A stretch of DNA of 64,000 bases from Bog-473 sp963741995 (GTDB lineage Bacteria > Actinomycetota > Acidimicrobiia > Acidimicrobiales > RAAP-2), in assembly GCA_963741995.1 (NCBI GenBank), contig CAVUKI010000003.1:1-64000 (forward strand). Direction: 5' to 3'. Positions 1 to 8,489 of this stretch are shown one piece after another. The stretch's first letter is position 1, and the number at the start of each line of letters is the position of its first letter. A model generated the notes under the pieces. It was not told the origin of the DNA. It did no database searches and saw only the letters and a list, made by a program, of their open reading frames with translations. Made by a program: the position numbers and the translations under genes.

Positions 1-384
1 GATGATGGAAAAGGTGATGAGGGCAAGCAGAACAGCCACGGTGAAGAAGTCCTCAATGAAGCCGACCCAGTTCCAGGTCCCGATCCCGGAATGTGGAAGT
101 ACTTGTCGAAGAGGTCCCCGTAGGCCTCGATGATCGTGAGCAGCAGATGGTGAGCCCCACATCGTGAAGAAATGAGCCAGGCCGGGGACGGTCCACTGAA
201 GGAGCTTGCGCTGGCCGGCCACCTCGACGGTCTCGGCCTCGACCTTGCGCCTGATGGTCCCCTGGCACGGTTGGGGTCTTTCTTCCCGGACCGGATGACC
301 TTGGACAGCCAATGGAACCGGCGGCCGGCAATGGCGAAGCCGATCACCGTGACAACAAGACCAATGATGATCTCTGACGGGCAC
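1..384 (-). pseudogene. Decayed membrane Fe-S oxidoreductase fragment
   Basis: The minus strand encodes the N-terminal membrane part of an actinobacterial (Fe-S)-binding, heterodisulfide-reductase-like protein, the family that includes mycobacterial Rv0338c. It can be read only by joining three frames. The pieces in order are GFAIAGRRFHWLSKVIRSGK, LLQWTVPGLAHFFTMWG, TIIEAYGDLFDKYFHIPG and IGTWNWVGFIEDFFTVAV. These are the family's membrane helices and the loop just before its Fe-S domain. At least three frame changes fall within 380 bases, there is no convincing start codon, and the gene runs off the left edge, so the Fe-S cysteine motifs are not visible. Family members pass electrons between a membrane carrier and Fe-S clusters. 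The density of shifts suggests real decay, but indel error cannot be excluded. Confidence 0.6.
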
Positions 385-653
385 GAACGTCCGCCTATCT
401 GGGATCGTTCAACGGAAACGGTGACGGAGTGCGAGCGCCACCTGGGATTTCGATGCGGCCATGAGGATAGTGGGGCCACCACATCGGGGGGTACTTGGGG
501 ATCAGATCGTTCGATCCGCTCTCTTGGCGACCCTTGCTGGACCTCCGAGCCGCGCCCTTGCGAGACCCAGGCCGGGCGCAGCACTCTCGTAGGCGATCTG
601 GGCTCGTCCCTGGTCGTTCGCGTTTGCCCAGCGTGTAGATTTGCGGAGTTCTC

Positions 654-719
654 GCGGCGTAGTTCAGAGGCAGAACATCAGCTTCCCAAGCTGACACGGG
701 TCGATTCCCGTCGCCCGCT
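654..719 (+). tRNA. tRNA-Gly(CCC), defective copy
   Basis: A tRNA fold can be drawn: D stem GTTC/GAAC, anticodon stem TCAGC/GCTGA around loop TTCCCAA (anticodon CCC), T stem ACGGG/CCCGT and an acceptor 3' side GCCCGC. Several bases are missing compared with a normal tRNA-Gly. The 5' acceptor strand reads GCGGCG, one G short. The variable loop is nearly absent. The T loop has six bases instead of seven. This is therefore either a pseudo-tRNA or a real one hit by sequence errors. The 3' halves at 4589, 10863 and 14752 repeat its second half in the same orientation. Confidence 0.55.
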
Positions 720-734
720 CTCTCAACGTTGCAG

Positions 735-985
735 GTAGAACAAGGCCATCGTCGGATGCCAGAGCGACGAGGTCGAGGAGATCCGATCGCTCGGAGATAT
801 CCTCGAGCGCTGGCGGACCGAGATCTGAACCATCACCGTACCGACGCCTCCGACGGCCCGACCGAAGGCCTGAACCTGTGCGTCAAGAAGGTTAAGCGTG
901 CCGGGCGTGGCCTCATCTCCTTCGAGCACTACCGGCGACGGGTCTTTCTTCATGCTGGTGGTGTCACCTGCTTCGCTTTGAGGGG
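735..985 (+). pseudogene. ISL3-family transposase C-terminal remnant
   Basis: The plus strand holds the C-terminal end of an ISL3-type DDE transposase. One frame reads SDEVEEIRSLGDILERWRTE. After a shift near position 825 the text continues NHHRTDASDGPTEGLNLCVK and then HYRRRVFLHAGGV. The conserved block (S/D)GPTEGLN..VKKVKR and the closing YR.RV.LHAGGV are diagnostic of the family. The N-terminal zinc finger, helix-turn-helix and first catalytic aspartates are absent, so this copy cannot transpose. It begins about 15 bases after the defective tRNA-Gly, which marks the tRNA end as a site where mobile DNA has entered. Confidence 0.65.
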
Positions 986-1118
986 TGCACCTCAATGCAA
1001 CTCTGCTCGAGCGGGTCAGTCCCCCGTCGATCTCCGCGTCGTTCAATACGGCGACGGCGGCGGCGCATTACTCGTGGACCGGCAAACGCCCGGGCGGCCG
1101 ACCGGACAATCCTGACGT

Positions 1119-2611
1119 TCACTGACCCACCGGATGCTGCCCGGTCAGCAGGTAGTCGCCGCCGTCTGGGGTGGCCACCATGCCGAAGAAGCGGTCCGAA
1201 CCTGATTGGCCGCCGCGAGATCCGTAGAACGGAGAGCCGAAGGAGAAGATCGCGCCGTCGGCCGCCACCTCCCAGTAGCCGTTCCCGCTCGGGGTCGCCG
1301 CCATGCCCACGATCGGTTGGTTGAGGGGGATCCCCCCCATGGAGCCGTGGAAGGCCGCATCGCCGAAGGAGAAGATCCCGCCGTCGGCCGCCACCTCCCA
1401 GTAGCCGTTCCCGCTCGGGGTCGCCGCCATGCCCACGATCGGTTGGTTGAGGGGGATCCCCCCCATGGAGCCGTGGAAGGCCGCATCGCCGAAGGAGAAG
1501 ATCCCGCCGTCGGCCGCCACCTCCCAGTAGCCGTTCCCGCTCGGGGTCGCCGCCATGCCCACGATCGGTTGGTTGAGGGGGATCCCCCCCATGGAGCCGT
1601 GGAAGGCCGCATCGCCGAAGGAGAAGATCCCGCCGTCGGCCGCCACCTCCCGGTAGCCGTTCCCGCTCGGGGTCGCCGCCATGCCCACGATCGGTTGGTT
1701 GAGGGGGATCCCCCCCATGGAGCCGTGGAAGGCCGCATCGCCGAAGGAGAAGATCCCGCCGTCGGCCGCCACCTCCCAGTAGCCACCCGCACCGTGGGCC
1801 GCGGCGCCGACCAGCGGAAGGTTGGAGGTCACGGGCGGTCCGGGGAGGGGTGCGTTACCGAAGCTATAGGTGGCCGTGACCTGCGGTCTTAGAGTGGGCA
1901 CACCCCCGCAGACAGAAACGAACGAGTATCCCTCCCCCCTGAGCTGGGTGATGATCTGCGGAAGTGCGGCCACTGTCTGGGAGCGGTCGCCGCCGGCGTC
2001 GTGCATGTCGACCACGGCGCCCGGGAACGCAGCGCCGACCACCCGGCTCACGATCACCTGCACCCCGGGCTGTGTCCAGTCCCTTGGGTCGACGGAGTAG
2101 CTCATGGTGGTCGAGGCCGCTATGGCGATCTGGTTCAGCACAGTCGCGTCCACGCGTCATAGGGAGGACGCACGCACTCGGGCGTCGTGCCCGTCACGGC
2201 CTGGATCTCGGACTGGGTCATGTCGATCTGCGCAGCCACCCCGGACGCCGGAAGCGTCGTCAGGTCCGGATGACTCCAGGTGTGGCTCTCCACCGGATAG
2301 CCGGCCACGGCCACCATCTTGGCGTACTGGGGATAACGGGCCACCTCGTCGCCGATCTCGAAGAAGCTGGCGGGCACGCGATATTGCTGGAGAACCGACA
2401 GCACGGCCGGCGTGTACGGACCCGGACCGTCGTCAAAGGTGAGGGCGATCACCTTCTTTCCTGCCGTTGCCGCGCCGCCAGGAGCCTGCGAGGTGTAGAA
2501 GGCGGGTTGGGCACTCGCCGCGGCCGCGGCACCGGGGATGCCCGTCGCGAGGCCCACCAGCGGCAAGGACGACAGGAGTACGGCACCAATCAGTATGCGC
2601 CCGATCTTCAT
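1119..2611 (-). CDS. Secreted polysaccharide deacetylase with repeat domain (one frameshift)
   Basis: About 497 residues. An N-terminal signal peptide (MKIGRILIGAVLLSSLPLVG) is followed by a NodB-type deacetylase domain with TFDDGP (metal aspartates), the HTWSHPD histidines, RPPYDA and a late VVDMHDAGG. Members remove N- or O-acetyl groups from peptidoglycan, chitin or other glycans outside the cell. The frame shifts near 2143, just after RPPYDA, and the second frame resumes exactly in the family alignment. The C-terminal half has about five repeats starting GYWEVAADGGIFSFGDAAFH. Four of these are nearly identical 126-base DNA units. A likely role is wall or exopolysaccharide modification with the repeats as a binding or display module. 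It diverges from the gene at 2881. Confidence 0.8.
1252..1790 (-). repeat. Tandem 126-bp repeats inside the deacetylase gene
   Basis: The motif for GYWEVAADGGIF recurs at about 1252, 1378, 1504, 1630 and 1756, exactly 126 bases (42 codons) apart. The copies are identical over long stretches; the only change I noticed in the repeated core is CAG to CGG in one unit (W to R in the protein). The unit at the C-terminal end diverges. Such near-identity at DNA level points to recent duplication or gene conversion, unlike the older, diverged repeats in the two related proteins at 2881 and 30635. Confidence 0.9.
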
Positions 2612-2880
2612 GCTTGCATGCCCCGTCCCCAGCCATCACCCTACCGCCGACCTCCAGCCTGCCACAGCGAGCCGACCGCCGTATGACAGGAAGTGCGGCA
2701 CGCCAGAAGCCCTCATGTCCCACGCCGCCTGAGGGCTCGGGGTACCCGCGAGCTCCTCGTAGTTGGCATGCCCGTCGGCGAGAATCACCGCAACGACGAC
2801 CCGCACGTGCACGACCAGCGACGGGCTGGCATGCTGCCTGCCGGTCGCATTGGCGGCGACCGGGACTGAGGCTTCCAGAG

Positions 2881-4272
2881 ATGAAATCTGCGGTTTTCAT
2901 GCCGCACGGGAACCTGACGAAGGGCGGCCACGCGCTTTTGGTCGGCCTGCTCGCGGCCTCTTCGTTGGTTGCAATGTCAACCATTTCCGGCGCGGCGACG
3001 GCCTCCACGCCACATGTGGGCAGCACTTGTGTTCAGGTAGCGGCGTTCCCCTACGGCAGCGCAGTCGCAGGCATCGCTGAGACGCGTGGCGGTGGCGGCT
3101 ATTGGATCGTCGCCAATGACGGCCACATCGCGGCCTGCGGTGATGCTCCCTTCCTGGGTCAGCAAACCACTCTGAATGCCCCGATCGTCGGCATAGCTGC
3201 AACGCCGGACGGAGGTGGCTACTACCTCGTCGGTTCCGACGGCGGCGTCTTCACCTTCGGCGACGCCGAGTTCCAAGGCTCGCCGAGCGCCATCCAGCTG
3301 AACACACCCGTGATCGGCATGGCGGTCGACCCGACAACCGGGGGCTACTGGTTGGTGGCGACTGACGGAGGGATCTTCGCCTACAACGCTCCCTTCCTCG
3401 GATCCACCGGCGCGATGATCCTCAACAGGCCGGTCACCGGCATGGCAGCGGCCAGCGACGGAACTGGGTACTGGTTGGTGGCCACCGACGGCGGGGTCTT
3501 CGCCTACGGGGTTCCTTTCCTCGGATCGACGGGGTCGATCCCACTCAACAAGCCCGTCGTCGGCATGGCCTCCGATGCAGAGTCTCGTGGCTACTGGCTC
3601 GTGGCCTCTGACGGCGGGATCTTCTCCTACCGCGCTCCGTTCTACGGGTCGACCGGCAGCATGGTCCTGAATGGTCCGATCGCCGGCATGGAGGCCGCCA
3701 CGGGTGGTAGCGGATACCGCCTCATCGGCTCCGATGGTGGAGCGTTCACCTACGGATCTTTGGGCTTCTACGGGACACCCATGTTCGCCCCGCCGCCCCA
3801 GGCGCAGGTCACCGCGGTCGGGGATTCGATCATGGTCGACTATCAGGACCCTTTGGAGATTGACCTTCCCGGTGTCACCGTCGATGCCGTGGTGGGTCGC
3901 CAGTGGAGCACCGGCGAATCCATTCTGCAGGGACTCAGGGACAGAGGGCAGCTCGGGCGCAGGGTGATCGTCGGGCTCGGCACAAACGGGCCGATCACCG
4001 ACGCCGACTTCGACACCATGATGTCGATACTCGGTGACGCGTCGCGGGTGGTCTTCGTCAGCGTGCACGTCGACCGCTCATGGCAGGACTCCAACAACGC
4101 GGTCCTCGCCAACGGTGCCGTCCGTTACCCCAAAGCCGTGATCGCGGACTGGGCGACCCTGGCCTCCCAAAACCCCGAGTGGTTCGGAGTTGATGGCACC
4201 CACTTGGCGGTCGACGGGCCCGGAGCCGTTGCGCTGGCTTCGTTGGTCGCCACAACGCTCTCGGAGAGGTAA
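2881..4272 (+). CDS. Secreted repeat protein with C-terminal SGNH/GDSL-like hydrolase
   Basis: 463 residues from ATG 2881. A signal peptide lies at about residues 14-40 (ALLVGLLAASSLVAMSTISG). Six diverged 40-42-residue repeats follow, with core YWLVATDGGIFAYNAPFLGS and LN.PV.GMA. The last 150 residues look like an SGNH esterase or acetyl-ester hydrolase domain of the kind attached to acyltransferase-3 proteins: VGDSIMVD (nucleophile Ser block), VGLGTNG (Asn block) and DGTHL (Asp-His block). All four expected catalytic positions seem present. It probably acts on acylated glycans outside the cell. The start was chosen because it directly precedes the signal peptide; a longer in-frame extension to 2467 lacks any domain. 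The neighbouring divergent gene carries the same repeats with a deacetylase. Confidence 0.78.
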   Translation: MKSAVFMPHGNLTKGGHALLVGLLAASSLVAMSTISGAATASTPHVGSTCVQVAAFPYGSAVAGIAETRGGGGYWIVANDGHIAACGDAPFLGQQTTLNAPIVGIAATPDGGGYYLVGSDGGVFTFGDAEFQGSPSAIQLNTPVIGMAVDPTTGGYWLVATDGGIFAYNAPFLGSTGAMILNRPVTGMAAASDGTGYWLVATDGGVFAYGVPFLGSTGSIPLNKPVVGMASDAESRGYWLVASDGGIFSYRAPFYGSTGSMVLNGPIAGMEAATGGSGYRLIGSDGGAFTYGSLGFYGTPMFAPPPQAQVTAVGDSIMVDYQDPLEIDLPGVTVDAVVGRQWSTGESILQGLRDRGQLGRRVIVGLGTNGPITDADFDTMMSILGDASRVVFVSVHVDRSWQDSNNAVLANGAVRYPKAVIADWATLASQNPEWFGVDGTHLAVDGPGAVALASLVATTLSER

Positions 4273-4345
4273 TCCCGGACCTGATTGCGTGGCGGCTGGA
4301 GGGTGGCGGTGGTGTAGCCCTTAACGTCCTCCGGGTAGGACATCC

Positions 4346-4406
4346 GGGGTATAGCTCAGTCGGTTAAAGCGCAGCACTGATGATGCTGGGGTCCCGTGTC
4401 GACCTC
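4346..4406 (+). pseudogene. tRNA-Ile(GAT) 5' fragment
   Basis: The text GGGGTATAGCTCAGTCGGTT starts as a bacterial tRNA-Ile does. It continues with an anticodon stem CAGCA/TGCTG around loop CTGATGA (anticodon GAT). The 3' part degenerates: the T arm is scrambled (GTGTCGACC) and no ATACCCC acceptor strand follows. It is a truncated or rearranged tRNA, probably non-functional, standing 180 bases before a tRNA-Gly 3' half. Confidence 0.55.
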
Positions 4407-4588
4407 AGCTTGCATGGCTGAGAACGGCCCGGGCTCCGTGCAACAGCGTGCAAAGGACCGATTCGCTTCCATTTCGTGCAACACGCCACGACAAACAGGG
4501 GTCAATAGCGAATACCAGCGGTCTCGTGTGAAAAGGGCTGAACTGGACGTTTCCGCTTATCCGCAGGGCACTGAGCACCCCTCGACGG

Positions 4589-4629
4589 GCTTCCCAAGCT
4601 GAGACGCGGGTTCGATTTCCGTCGCCCAC
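4589..4629 (+). repeat. tRNA-Gly(CCC) 3'-half copy (att-like site)
   Basis: From the anticodon loop onward this matches the 3' half of tRNA-Gly(CCC): TTCCCAAGCTGAGA, then CGCGGGTTCGATTTCCGTCG and CCCAC. The 5' half of a tRNA is missing upstream. An isolated tRNA 3' half in direct orientation with other copies is the usual footprint of tyrosine-recombinase elements that integrate at tRNA ends. No integrase gene is visible nearby. Confidence 0.6.
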
Positions 4630-4691
4630 TCTCGTCCGAAGGCCAGTCCACGGTGGTTGTCGCTGACGAGCCGGTCGGTGAGCCCTCACCG

Positions 4692-4901
4692 TCATCCCGC
4701 GAAATATGCCGCGACGGATCCCGGTTGGGAAGTTTGCGACCCGATGTCGTCCAACAGGATGACCAGGACGCTCGGGGCGCCATCTGGAAGCAGCGGCTCA
4801 ATGGGCGGGAGGGCGGTATCGGGGTCTTTGGCGTCGTACGTCCTCAGACCTATCTGAGGTTGGTCTGGGATTGGCAGCACTGCAGGGGACACTTCGGACA
4901 C
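4692..4901 (-). pseudogene. Arylsulfatase N-terminal stub (partial duplication)
   Basis: A 69-residue frame starts with GTG at 4901 behind a strong ribosome site (GGAGGTG). It reads AVLPIPDQPQIGLRTYDAKD and later VLVILLDDIG, then loses the family. The first ~55 residues match the start of the complete arylsulfatase at 7450, including the DD metal residues, but the formylglycine cysteine and the rest are absent. It is the leftover 5' end of a second sulfatase gene, cut just after LLDDIG. It lies on the same strand 190 bases beyond the complete gene's stop. Confidence 0.75.
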
Positions 4902-5088
4902 GTTTCACACCTCCGGCTCAGCGGTCCATCACAGGCGCGAACGGTTGCATCTGGCGTTTAGGGGTCTCGTTGCCCGGATCGAAGGATCGGCGACTATCCC
5001 CTAACGCCCAATGATGAGGCGCCTTGGGTTCCTCCCTGGTGTCGCTTGGCCCATTCGATCGAACAATCGCAATCAAAAGTGAGCGTTG

Positions 5089-7450
5089 TCATTGACGGGA
5101 CATGGCGACCCGAATCAGCTCCTGCGGGTCCACCAAGTGATCATGACTGTCTTCACCCACGTCGATCTGCACGAGTTCGATCTTCCCGTTGAACTTGCTG
5201 TTCTCTGGCGTGTAGTCCGAAGAGACAGGCATCCCGAAGTCATCGCCAATGTCCGTGGTCTCGTCCGCCGAGAAGATCATCGCTTGGGTCGCATCCACTC
5301 TTCCCTCTCCGACGGGCGTGCCGTCGTAGAAGAGGGTCACGTTGCCGCCCTTAGCCAACCCACCGCCGTCATAGGCAAACTCCATGCGCACCTGATGCGC
5401 ACCGGGCGGTATCGGCTCAGTTGCTTCAGTCGACAAAAGCATGGAGGCCCAGGAGGTTGTAGACGAATTTCGCCTTACCGCCTAAAGCGTAGAGAGCCCA
5501 TCCGCCGAACGCTCCACCCTGGGCGATCATCACCCCCTCGGCCGGAGTGTCACCGATCTCGAGCTGCACGGTGACCGAGAACGACTTGTTCTTGATGTTG
5601 ATGACACTGTTCTCCGAGAGGCGCTTCATGCCGGGAAAGAGAAGCTGCGAGGTTCCCCTGATGAGCTGGGGCCGACCAGCCAGCTCGGCATTGAGACGCT
5701 CGGCGCCACGATCGTCGATGGGCAGCACGTTGTACTTGACCGCCTCGATCAGCCACAGGCGCTGCAGTTCGTGCAACTTTTCGGGCATCTCAGCGGACAA
5801 ATCAACGGCCTGGGTCCAATCCTTGCTGCCGTCGTAGAGCTCCCACACGTCGTCGTCGAACGCGAGCAACTCGGGCCCGACCATCTCCCACGGTGTCCGG
5901 TGCTTGGTCACCGCGCTCCAGCCCTTGTGGTAGATCCCTCGGTTGCCGAACATCTCGAAGTACTGCAGATCGTGTCGCTCCTCGGCGTCGGGATCGCCCA
6001 GGCTGTAGAGCATGCTCGTCCCCTCAATGGGTGACTGCTGCACGCCATTGACCGATAGTGGCTCGGGTATCCCGGCCGCCTCGAGGATCGTCGGTGCCAC
6101 GTCGATGACGTGGCAGAACTGAGACCTGATTTCACCTTCCCCGGTCACGCCACGGGGCCAGTGCACGATGGTGCCGTTACGTGTTCCTCCCCAGTGCGAC
6201 GCCACCTGCTTGGTCCACTGGTAGGGGCTGTCCATGGCCCAGGCCCATCCGACCGCGTAGTGGTTGTAGGAGGTCGGGGTGCCCAGCTCGTAGAGCTTGG
6301 AGATCATGAACTCTGGGGTTTCGAGCGCCGCCATGCCGTTGAAGTTGGCCATTTCGTTGAAGGCGCCGTTGATGGTGCCTTCGGCGGACGCACCGTTGTC
6401 GCCGATGATGTAGTAGATCAACGTGTCGTCGAGGATTTCGAGCTGGTCGATGGCGTCGACGAGTCGGCCCACGTGGTAGTCGGTGTGCTCCAAGAACCCC
6501 GCGTACACCTCCATCTCGCGCTCGAGGATGGGTCGCAGTTCCTCGGGCATGTCGTCCCAAGCCGGGATCTCGGCATGGCGCTCCGTCAGTCGGGCATCGG
6601 GGCCGATGACCCCGAGTTCCTTCTGTCGTTCGAAGGTGATCTCGCGCTGGCGGTCCCAGCCGTGCGCGAACTGACCCTTGTACTTGTCCGCCCATTCCTG
6701 GGGCACGTGGTGCGGAGCGTGCGTGGCGCCGGGCGCGAAGTACATGAAGAAGGGCTTGTCGGGCATGAGCGCCTTCTGTGTCCGGACCCAGTCGATGGCG
6801 TGGTCAGCCAGGTCCTCGGTGAGGTGGTAGCCCTCCTCGGGCGTCTTCTCGGGCTCGACCGGGTTGAGACCCTCATAGAGGGCGGGGTACCACTGATTGT
6901 TCTCGCCTCCGATGAAGCCGTAGAAGTGCTCGAAACCGCCTCCGCCTGATGGCCACATGTCGAATGGCCCCATCGGCGAGGACTGCCACACCGGAACCTC
7001 GTGACACTTTCCGAACTGTGCGGTCGAGTAGCCATTCAGCTTCAGCGTCATGGCCAGCGGGGCCTTCGTGTTCGATCGGAGGGAACTCTGCCCCGGTGCC
7101 GACGTGGCGGTCTCGGTGATGCTCCCCATGGAGACCGAGTGATGATTGCGCCCAGTCAACAGGGCCTGCCTGGTGGGAGCGCACAGAGCGGTCGTGTGGA
7201 AGCGGGTGTACTTCAGGCCCCGGTTGGCCAATCTCTCCGCGTTCGGGGTGCTGCAAGGGCCTCCGAAGGCGCTTGAGGCGCCGAAGCCGATGTCGTCGAG
7301 CAAAATTATCAGGACGTTGGGAGCGCCCTCGGGGGGACGTAGCGGCTCGATTCCTGGAAATCGGGTATCGGGATCCTTGGCGTCGTAGGTCGTAAGCCCG
7401 ATATGAGGCCGATCGGGAATCGGCAGAACCGCTCGGGAGTCTTCGGGCAC
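5089..7450 (-). CDS. Type I arylsulfatase (one frameshift near the C-terminal domain)
   Basis: About 786 residues, typical of the large actinobacterial AtsA-like sulfatases. They hydrolyse sulfate esters using a cysteine converted to formylglycine. The motif C-A-P-T-R is at residue 90, followed by LLTGRNHHSV. The metal pair DD is at 52-53, and further metal and sulfate ligands follow (FAPGATHAPHH, GDNGASAEGT). The main frame stops at 5426 after LLGLHAFVD. The next frame carries the family's C-terminal beta domain (HQVRMEFAYDGGGLAKGGNV, then VQIDVG) and ends at 5089, so one base shift near 5435 splits a single gene. The start is GTG 7450 behind GAGGAGG. No signal peptide is visible. No formylglycine-generating enzyme gene lies in this window. 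Confidence 0.88.
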
Positions 7451-7527
7451 GACACATCCTCCTCAGCTGTCAATCGGTCGCAGTCAGCAGGTGACCTGGG
7501 CTGACACTACGTCTATAACTTCGGGCT

Positions 7528-8071
7528 ATGCCAACGGCCGTGACGCGCGTCATGAGCAGCGTGACCCAACCCATCCTGGTCGATCGAATCGTCTATGCCA
7601 CGATCACGATCATGAGTGTGCTCATCATCTATGACGGTTGGCAGCACCTGCGATTGGTCGACGTCATTGGTGTCATCGTCGGCCCCGTCGTGGCCATGTT
7701 CCTCGCTCATGTCTTTTCGGCTGCACTGGCGAAGCAGGTCGACCTCGGCCGGGCACTCAACTGGAACGATCGCTGGGCTATCGCCAAATTCAGAGTCACG
7801 GTTCTTGCTTCTCTGCGTCCCACCAACGGCGATCGTCTTAGTCCTCTTCGCGTTTGGGGCGTCGCTCAACGATGCCATTCGTGTCACGCTGTGGCTCGAG
7901 ACGCTTTCACTTGGATATTGGGGCTACCTCGCCGCTCGTCGCGCGGGAGTCGTGGGATGGCGCGTTCTGACGCACATCGCGGCAGGACTCATTCTCGGGA
8001 TTATCGTGTTGTTGCTGCAAGTCGCGCTCCAGCCCGGAAAGGTATTTTCGGGAGGTATCGCACTCGGATGA
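7528..8071 (+). CDS. Small integral membrane protein (frameshifted)
   Basis: About 180 residues. The first frame encodes two hydrophobic segments (IVYATITIMSVLIIYDGW and LVDVIGVIVGPVVAMFLAHV) and a polar loop (DLGRALNWNDRWAIAKFRV). Near 7805 the hydrophobic character moves to the next frame (TAIVLVLFAFGASLNDAIRV, then LILGIIVLLLQVAL) and ends at 8071. Joining the two gives four or five helices of one protein. No family was recognised; similar small membrane proteins of unknown role occur in actinobacteria. It diverges from the sulfatase. Function unknown. Confidence 0.55.
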
Positions 8072-8094
8072 TCACGTCGCCGCGGGATCAACTC

Positions 8095-8292
8095 AATTGA
8101 GGGTCATCCGAAAACGTTTATACGGTGAGTCGAGCGACCCGTAGCGGGTGCGCCAGCGATAGCAAGGTCTGGTCCGTGATCTCGAGCTGCTTCTTGGCCG
8201 CCTGGGGGATCGTCATCTCCTGCCCCGTGGGCTCTCCATCTCTCGCAGCTTGGCGACGACCTGCTCGATCGAGTGCTTCTTCGTAGTCACTG
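8095..8292 (-). pseudogene. IS3-family OrfA transposase remnant
   Basis: Three frames of the minus strand together give the helix-turn-helix subunit of an IS3-type transposase: TTKKHSIEQVVAKLREMES, then GQEMTIPQAAKKQLEITDQT, then RWRTRYGSLDSPYK. The pattern KHS.EQ...KLRE...PQA..LEITDQT..RW...YG is typical of OrfA. At least two frame changes and the absence of the OrfB integrase domain show an inactive scrap of about 200 bases. Confidence 0.65.
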
Positions 8293-8489
8293 GTACCCCT
8301 TACTGGTCCTGACATTTTCCCTGGGACTCACAGACGAAACGGACCAGTTCTTGGGGGCCGGACATTTTGTTTACTCTCGGTACGGTGATTGTGTGGCTAA
8401 CCAACACGAATTTCGCGGAAGGCGGTAAAGCAACTTGATCGCGTCCTCGTACCAGATCTGCGTCGCCAAGCTTGACAAGACGGGCTCGC
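8291..8489. other. Intergenic, possible IS margin
   Basis: Between the IS3 remnant and the Asp-box gene there are about 200 bases with lower GC than their surroundings. The short string GACATTTT occurs twice (about 8311 and 8363). I see no gene, hairpin or clear promoter. The repeated string could be part of an IS end but is too short to prove it. Confidence 0.3.

Noticed and set aside
395..697. 100-residue minus-strand frame over the tRNA-Gly region
   Set aside because: It is the antisense of a tRNA, a well-known source of false actinobacterial proteins. No domain is present.
1252..1790. Possible CRISPR array
   Set aside because: The units are 126 bp, contiguous and in frame inside a gene; there are no spacers and no cas genes.
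1206..1892. 228-residue plus-strand frame with regular repeats
   Set aside because: Its periodicity is only the 126-bp repeats of the deacetylase gene read on the wrong strand.
4405..4801. Minus-strand frames containing VGDGNRTRVSAWEARR
   Set aside because: The GDGNRTRV text is the reverse translation of a tRNA T arm, not a protein family.
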